A DNA stretch of 64,000 nt from Ganoderma boninense (lineage: Eukaryota > Basidiomycota > Agaricomycetes > Polyporales > Polyporaceae): assembly GCA_002900995.3 (NCBI GenBank), contig CM035307.1, positions 1,240,001 through 1,304,000 on the forward strand, given 5' to 3'. Shown one piece after another: positions 59,501-64,000 of this stretch. Within the stretch, counting starts at the first letter, position 1. Each line of letters starts with the position of its first letter. The notes under the pieces are model-generated. The model made no database searches and was not told the DNA's origin. It saw only the letters and a program-made list of their open reading frames with translations. Both the position numbers and the translations under genes were made by a program.

Positions 59501-60028
59501 CGCCATGGCGGCACCTACACTCGCGACGTTCCCCATGACCCTCATGAATGCGTCCACGCGCATCCGGATCAACGGAGACTGTGGTCGCATCAGCGACCGC
59601 GGCGAGCGAGCCGGTCGCGGCGATGGAGCTACTCCTGACGGGGCAGCGCCCGATTGACGATCGCGGTTCAACCGTACCGTTACGTTCGGTGGTGGGTGCG
59701 ATGGGCCACCCACCGGAGGGCTCCCTCTATACGAGAGAGATTGACGTGCCGACCCCGGCGTGCCATGTTGTCTCGCAGTGTGCGAGGGACTACCGCGCGC
59801 CGGCGTGGAGTTGCCTGCCATGCCTTGTGAGAATCGTGATGATTCTGCGGGCGGCACGCCCGGAGGCGCTTGCGAAGACGTTGACGGGATCGGCGGGGAC
59901 GAGTAGAAGCCTCCCGGAACCGTGGTGCTTCCTATTGAAGCGTTATGGTTCCCGGAGTGCCTTCTATTCGGCGAAGCTCGATTCGAGCTCGCGTGGTTTT
60001 GAGTTGAGTTATGACGGGGGCTCGTCAT
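56552..60028 (-). CDS. Retrotransposon Gag-protease
   Basis: ATG 60028 opens 1158 codons, 63 bases inside the 5' LTR. The first 540 residues are Pro/Ser/Arg-rich and disordered with PPPAPYPPGYGPR repeats. The capsid region starts near residue 565 (APEPFDGTDDNDVFNVWLEN, AIWYQQTVTS, FAERMFQPPNEQAMKERFLQ). A zinc knuckle lies near residue 834 (VKCYKCGGIGHISTDPKCP) with spacing C-X2-C-X4-H-X6-C, longer than the usual H-X4-C. An acidic segment follows. The aspartic protease is near residue 1020 (YTLIDTGCTMVAISPGQA, then YDVILGTPFLKKHNV). The Gag is much longer than the 250-400 residues usual in Ty3/gypsy. It ends at a UAG in frame with Pol. Confidence 0.93.
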   Translation of the reverse strand: MTSPRHNSTQNHASSNRASPNRRHSGNHNASIGSTTVPGGFYSSPPIPSTSSQAPPGVPPAESSRFSQGMAGNSTPARGSPSHTARQHGTPGSARQSLSYRGSPPVGGPSHPPPNVTVRLNRDRQSGAAPSGVAPSPRPARSPRSLMRPQSPLIRMRVDAFMRVMGNVASVGAAMAEAHRDITPGGLMEQTAQALIEEGLVTPAELIERQLLEWEQEPPPTAEEQEVEDAVTIAADGSSYRGSTGYSPHSRHDGNGANRPSQNGVFATANTHLNDLPNMGLGLLYNDGAIPPFGGAAAPADNFVDPLDEALGRSRQQREEAAGFGPRQPSPATPPPHAFNPGRPSPRAPPPPRPPPAPYPPGYGPRPSPRPPPAPYPPGYGPRHTPTSSPTSEHSTPASQGRTNGPPRPPPDARRRSVHFNHANTQPRQPSPLRSAYPPYSASVPPRGGTGVHLNTGSISGHQAPPSQGQGTSASSNRPPRGATSTIGGYHLPVNFTSHAPMSTASRSMNASAPAATNQWAMPGVDQANLRDSLGIGMIFSIFDKCLGDDPTEPPPAYLKQIKLKAPEPFDGTDDNDVFNVWLENLLSYLDTLRLRGPQHDQDRISFTRSSLTGNVAIWYQQTVTSPIRPDGRGMNHLDSIIGLYRRFILTDQFAAAAKGFGEVRFEPHNGGVSRLYDQLVYFAERMFQPPNEQAMKERFLQVLPARIERELTISRGLHIRRDNLATFVSGAREIEEALESFHSRRGEGSQQRPNMHPASRPSSTAKGKRRAGPSRPSSSTAQFPRQDPPRRDHRVPSRTGNIGQRGPVKFKDSSSRPTTQRAGPSTNQSRSSVKCYKCGGIGHISTDPKCPQYGKDTRLHAQRLVETDEDGAETRAPGEHDPQEDIDEFVEQEEPLEELPQSDYEDDYPIHYDSPDDAVWDDEEEDGEQYYAMHVEPTYSHPDDDNEQVPTSITFDAQRILQSFQLDATVEPAKSLKNAWLYDSRIRRLTADKDQPVRDPELQQPNCVEAIVNGVPSYTLIDTGCTMVAISPGQAYVSKADRIDLRDQMSLQLGTKGSRTRINHGARAKLRLGPVNEPCYFDVVDIDRYDVILGTPFLKKHNVVLNFKTRTVTIDGVNVGVYSAVEDAEIQKTRGEARKQRIVARLRETAEQAVGKR

Positions 60029-60091
60029 GGATGGTGCCTAGCGCACTGTCCAATCTAGAAACCCACGAAAGCGTGGAGGAGTGTAAAAAAG

Positions 60092-60295
60092 TGTAATAAA
60101 CCTTGATGTAGCCCAGTTCACGCACGCCCGGATGTACACTGAACCAATCTCTAGATTGAGACGATGCGTATACAATGGTGGACGTGGTGAAAGGCTGCCC
60201 CTTTCGCCACGTCGGCGCGCGTCCATATGGACGCGCGCTACTCGCGTAGATACAATGTAGAGTCCGACTAATCTAATCTATCCGTACTCCTTACA
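60092..60295 (-). repeat. 5' LTR of the Ty3/gypsy element
   Basis: 204 bases, identical by eye to 48741-48944, including the 24-base palindrome (here 60215-60238). In element orientation it begins TGTAAGGAGTACGG and ends GGTTTATTACA. It should contain the promoter for the genomic RNA. The leader next to it (60029-60091) starts CTTTTTTACACTCC and does not show a TGG-initial tRNA primer site at the LTR edge. Confidence 0.95.
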
Positions 60296-61764
60296 GTGAT
60301 GTTCGGCCTGCGACTCGCTGGAGGCTACAGGACTGCTGTAATCGGAGTGTTGTCGTTCCCACCCTCTGGCTGTGCAGATAATGAGGAATGTACTCGGCTT
60401 CGGCGGCCTGTGTGTCGCACGGACTATGCTCTTCCCATTCCTGCGTTCTGGGTTCGTGATTATCAGCTCCTCCCATCCCAGCGAACCTGCCGCTGGACAC
60501 ACCATAGAGTACGCGGTCCCAGAACGAATGTCTGGATGAATAAAGTTGTGTCATACGGGGTGATGGGGAAGGGGCTGGGTGCGGGTGAGGGTGAGAGAAT
60601 ACGAATGAAAAAATGTGCGCAGAAGCACCTACAGCATCGCCTCCGGCGTCCCCCACACCACATCCTCCCAAGCCGGCGGGATCCAGTTTGCAATTCGTGT
60701 GGTGGTGCGTTGCCGCCCTTCATTTGGCTGCTGTCATCGTCCTCTCATAGACTCGCCGGGCAGCGGGGCGCTGATACCCACTTACCAACGGCGGCCAGGA
60801 CTAGTGATTAGCAAACCCCACATCGGCGTTATGAGGGTCTGGCTCGCACGTCAACAGTTAGCCAATGCCTAGGCACGCAGCTCGGAATTCCGGAGGAAAC
60901 GCACGGCATAACAACTACACCCGCGGTGTCTGTAACGAGGACGTACAGGGCACTGGAAAGTTGTGAGCTTTTTGCCACCAACATGGGTAAGGGACGCACT
61001 GCCTGTGTCTAAGCATGTTACCCTGCCGATTCTGCCATACGCAGGCTCCCGACGGTTCTCATGCTCCCTGTCCCAAGTCCCCTTGGGCCTGATGACGGGT
61101 TTCATGACAAGTGCCTGACCTAGGTCGTAGTTTGCGTCTCCGACAGCGTCTTGCTCTTGCGTGTCGCAAGGTCGCCACTTGTCCGATGGCCGACATATGA
61201 CCACCTCGACCATGCCTGCGATCATCGTCCGCCGGTGACTAGCCTTCAAACAAGCTCTGAGTTTGAAGAAAAGTGGACAGTCCCGCAAGGGCTCATCGGA
61301 AGCACATCTACGACGTTGTCGCGGGGCGGTGGGTGGCGTGTGCGGTGCAACCTACCAAGTGGATAGTAAGCCAACGTCCACAACCGTCAAAATGGCAATG
61401 CTTACGGTGCAGCCGCGCGAAACTGTGAATCAGAACCATTTTGCCGCATTAGAGCACTTACTTCAACCCTCCTGTTGCTGTCGCTTGAAGGCCGGGCCCC
61501 ACAATTCGAATTGCGTGAGACCACTTGCATAAAACGATGATGTTACAGAAGAGCACGAAGCCCCGAAATAGAGCGTCAGGAAACACATGTACTAACGGGC
61601 CGAATATGACGCCACTGAGAAGCATTCACGGTCTCATTAAAGACAAAAGTCTGGACAATGAGATGTTAGCTCAAGTACAGTGCCGAGCAGACTAGCGGGT
61701 ACAAGGCACCAACCTCCACATGCCGTTCATTACGAATACGCTTCGACATTCCCGCCCCACAGCG
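60296..61764. other. Intergenic region right of the retrotransposon
   Basis: About 1.47 kb that begins with the right GTGAT target duplication (60296-60300). No conserved exon was recognised on either strand. The open frames are typical of unselected GC-rich DNA. Confidence 0.45.
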
Positions 61765-62968
61765 TTAGTCGTAGCCCCTTCGCCTTCGAGGAGGCGTATC
61801 ATCTTCTTGCCGAAAGCGCCGCTTGTCGTCCTCGTTCTCATGACGAGGGGGGTATGGGGGCGTGCGACTACGACTTCGATGTCTAGGCGGCGAGCGGTCG
61901 CGGGACCTGCTGCTTTGCCTTCTCGGAGAATAGCGATCACGGTCCCTGCGATCGTCCCGGTCGCGGTCCCACACGCGGTCACGGTCACCTCCCCGGCCAG
62001 GGGGGGTTCTACTACGCGATCGAGGAGATCCACTCGACCTCCGCCGGGCTGAGGGTCCTGCGCCTCCGCCCAGAGACTTGAGAAGATCCTCGACGGCGGC
62101 CATGCCCGCAGACTTGCCTTTTTCCTTCTTGAGCCGCTTGCGCTCCTTCCGGGCCCGACGTTCTTCTGGCGTCTCGTCTTTGTGCTTACGCTTGGATTTT
62201 GACTTTTTGCTTTTCTTGGCCGCCTTCTCCTCCTTGCGCTTCGCGATGAGGTACTCCGCCATAGGGTCCTCGGGGTCGATTTCAGGGCCGGACGACTCGG
62301 AGGAAGCCGACCCCTCATCTCCATCTAAGGGGCCGGGTCGCTCGCTCGATTAACAAGTAGAAGCAAGGGGTAAGAAGAAGGCACGGTACTCACCCATAAT
62401 CATTTGCGGCTTGGCATTCAAACTTTGCTCTTCAGCCTCCTGCCATTCGCCATCATCGCCCTTGGTCTTGGGCTGCTTGTAGTCCTTGACGTGGTCGACA
62501 CGCAAGGTCCTGTCTAGGACCTTCGCCCCGTTCAGATTGTCTACCGCGAGAACGGTGGAGCGCTGGTCCTCGTACATTAGGAAGCCGAAGCCCTTCTGCT
62601 TGCCGGTTTCCTTGTCGCGTGGTAGGTTCACGTCCATGACCTCGCCAAACCTAGCCCAGCTACATTGAGGCACATAGGAAGCCCTAGTACTCCATGGAAC
62701 TCACTGTGAGAACATTGTAATCACATCTCCTTCAGTGAGATCTCTGTGCAGCCCTCCGACGAAGATGTAGGCAGAGTCTGGTAGCACTCGTCAACGAACG
62801 ACGCGTCGAAAACGCGCATATATGCAACGTACCCTTGTAGTCGTCATGCCATGAGCCACTCGTCCCCAGATCCAACTCCCGTTCATTAATCTTGTTTATT
62901 TCGCGGACGACACTGGTTAGGAATGTCAGAATGTGCGCAAAACGCCAGTTGTTGAGAACTCACTTCAT
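61765..62968 (-). CDS. IST3: RES-complex spliceosomal RNA-binding protein IST3/Cwf29 (RBMX2 type)
   Basis: IST3 is the RRM subunit of the retention-and-splicing complex in activated spliceosomes. ATG 62968 with a 5-base exon joins to give MNVVREINKINERELDLGTS GSWHDDYK, the conserved N-terminus of the family. The RRM follows: SAYIFVGGLHRDLTEGDVIT (RNP2), FGEVMDVNLPRDKETGKQKG and KGFGFLMYEDQRSTVLAVDN (RNP1), then LDRTLRVDHVKDYKQPK. The C-terminus has PEDPMAEYLIAKRKEEKAAK, a Lys-rich stretch and RS/RD dipeptides, ending RRRRGYD at 61765. Four short introns all join in phase. It shares a 150-base bidirectional promoter region with eIF3d. Confidence 0.92.
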
Positions 62969-63118
62969 GGTTGTGGTCGTTGTGAGCAGAGGCCGTCGTA
63001 GGCTAAGGACGCGCCTCCGAGGAACACGTGCGCGCCTATACTGAACGCCTCGATCGGGCGCTAGCGTAAATTTTGTATCTCGTCCGTCGTCTCGCTGATC
63101 CCGGACATCCTCAAAAAC
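62969..63118. promoter_or_regulatory. Bidirectional promoter region, IST3 / eIF3d
   Basis: Only 150 bases separate the divergent start codons of two RNA-processing and translation genes, so they must share regulatory DNA. No specific element is assigned. Confidence 0.6.
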
Positions 63119-64000
63119 ATGTCCTCGTTCTCTCTACCTCAGATCAACGACAATCCTGATGGAGGTTGGGGGCCTTCATCCTCGAACTTCCCTTCCCAGT
63201 TCAAGTTCAAGGACATTCCGTACGCCCCCTACTCAAAATCTGACAAGCTAGGGCACTTCGCCGACTGGAACAATCCCACCAACGATGGTCGCCAGACCAA
63301 CCTCGGTCCCTCGTCTGCTCAGGGTTCGCGTGGTGGGGGCCCTGGCCGCAGGGGTCGTGATGGCCAGCCGGCGTTCGGCAGTGGTACCGCGAGCGCGTTC
63401 GCTTACTTCCATGCCGAGGACGAATCGAGCTTCTCTCTCGTGGATAGCAAGGCAACGGCGGCGCGGAGGGGTGGCCCTATGACACGCGGGAGGACCTCCG
63501 GTCGTGGTGGCGGAGGTTACGGACGGGGCGGAAATGCGCAGAGAACAGGCCGCGGAGGCTTTCTCCGGCGGGCGCGGTGGAGGTCAGCGCGGTGGAAGGA
63601 GAGGTTGGAGGGACTGGGAAAAAGTGCGTAGATTCCATGTTTCGATTCCTGCGAGTTTGTGAACATGTTTTGCACCTTCTAGACCGGTCGCGCACGGGAG
63701 TCATCCGTTGCAATCTCGCCTGACTGGGCTATGCTGGAGGAGATCGAGTTCCACCGTCTTGCAAAGCTGCGGCTGGAGGTGGACGAGCCCGAAGATCTGT
63801 GAGTCAATTTTGCGGCGCCTTTGATGTCACGCACTCATCTGGGTCCCGTAGTCAAACCTACGGTCGCGTGTATCCCTACGACAAGACTTACGACCGTATC
63901 AACACGAGGACTGAAAAGCCTCTTCAGCTCCTTGATCGTATCAAGTACAACCCCACCACCTCTGATGATCCTGTCATTCAGAGCGTAAGTGTATACTCCT
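63119..64000 (+). CDS. EIF3D: Translation initiation factor eIF3 subunit D (5' part, runs off window)
   Basis: eIF3d binds the 40S ribosome within eIF3 and can bind the mRNA cap. ATG 63119 starts [20 protein letters not shown], then [24 protein letters not shown], which matches the conserved N-terminus of the family. A Gly/Arg-rich RGG segment follows ([20 protein letters not shown]). Exon 2 gives [20 protein letters not shown], and exon 3 gives [39 protein letters not shown] and ends at a GTAAGT donor near 63987. In the TTT run at 63550-63552 one extra T shifts the RGG frame. Without it the frame reads [14 protein letters not shown] and joins W-E-K to the next exon. The remaining exons, including the cap-binding part, lie beyond 64000. 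Confidence 0.92.

Larger units (their letters stand above)
48741..60295 (-). mobile_element. Complete Ty3/gypsy (chromovirus) LTR retrotransposon, 11,555 bp
   Basis: Two 204-bp LTRs (48741-48944 and 60092-60295) start TGTAATAAAC and end CCTTACA on the plus strand and read as identical. They are flanked by the 5-bp duplication GTGAT (48736-48740 and 60296-60300). Transcription is on the minus strand. The order is 5' LTR, a 63-base leader, Gag-protease, RT-RNaseH-integrase-chromodomain, a third ORF, a polypurine tract and the 3' LTR. RT before integrase and the chromodomain place it in the chromovirus branch of Metaviridae. Identical LTRs imply a recent insertion. The element is about twice the usual 5-6 kb because of a long Gag, the third ORF and an 831-bp nested element. 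Confidence 0.95.

Noticed and set aside
60628..60745. Possible last exon on the minus strand ending NWIPPAWEDVVWGTPEAML
   Set aside because: It looks protein-like, but no upstream exon joined in frame. Not enough to call a gene.

Overview
The window is nuclear DNA of a basidiomycete fungus, most likely an Agaricomycete (mushroom or polypore type). The genes are densely split by introns of about 50-70 bases with GTRNGT donors and CAG/TAG acceptors. The families are typical of this group: a DUF6533-type membrane protein, an F-box protein, a membrane-anchored beta-helix protein and a chromodomain Ty3/gypsy retrotransposon. There is no sign of bacterial gene layout, rRNA or CRISPR. Gene coordinates run from start to stop codon and include introns.

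Layout. 0.6-4.6 kb: two tandem glycerophosphodiester phosphodiesterase genes on the minus strand. 7.1-8.2 kb: an atypical kinase-like gene. 9.7-12.2 kb: a MogA-MoeA fusion (CnxE/gephyrin type) for molybdenum cofactor synthesis, tail to tail with a SPC19-like DASH kinetochore gene. 13.9-18.3 kb: an F-box gene and a DUF6533-like membrane protein. 18.5-23.1 kb: KEX1 carboxypeptidase and, divergent from it, a secretory-pathway thioredoxin-like membrane protein. 23.2-23.7 kb: a 460-bp hAT-type MITE. 23.8-29.8 kb: MGM101 (mitochondrial DNA maintenance) and, divergent from it, a GCP5-like gamma-tubulin complex subunit. 30.3-35.6 kb: a VWA-domain protein, a CSN12/PCID2-type PCI protein and a DsbA/thioredoxin-fold protein. 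35.7-38.4 kb: mitochondrial GatB (PET112). 38.7-44.7 kb: two tandem poly(A) polymerase genes. 45.6-47.5 kb: the beta-helix protein. 48.7-60.3 kb: a complete Ty3/gypsy retrotransposon. 61.8-64 kb: IST3 (RES splicing complex) and the 5' part of eIF3d.

The main novelty is the 11,555-bp retrotransposon at 48741-60295. It has 204-bp LTRs that read as identical, a 5-bp target duplication and a polypurine tract. It carries three long ORFs on the minus strand: gag-protease, RT-RNaseH-integrase-chromodomain, and a third ORF of unknown function. All three lie in one reading frame and are separated by single UAG and UGA stops, with open frame between them. A 35-nt hairpin begins at the UAG. The third ORF is split by a TA-flanked, 831-bp inverted-repeat element that contains a tRNA-like sequence; conceptual removal of that element reopens the ORF into a Pro/Ser/Ala-rich tail.

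A caution applies to all gene models. Conserved reading frames in at least eight genes break by single bases, often in homopolymers. This looks more like sequencing indels than gene death. Exon boundaries were read by eye from splice sites and protein conservation.
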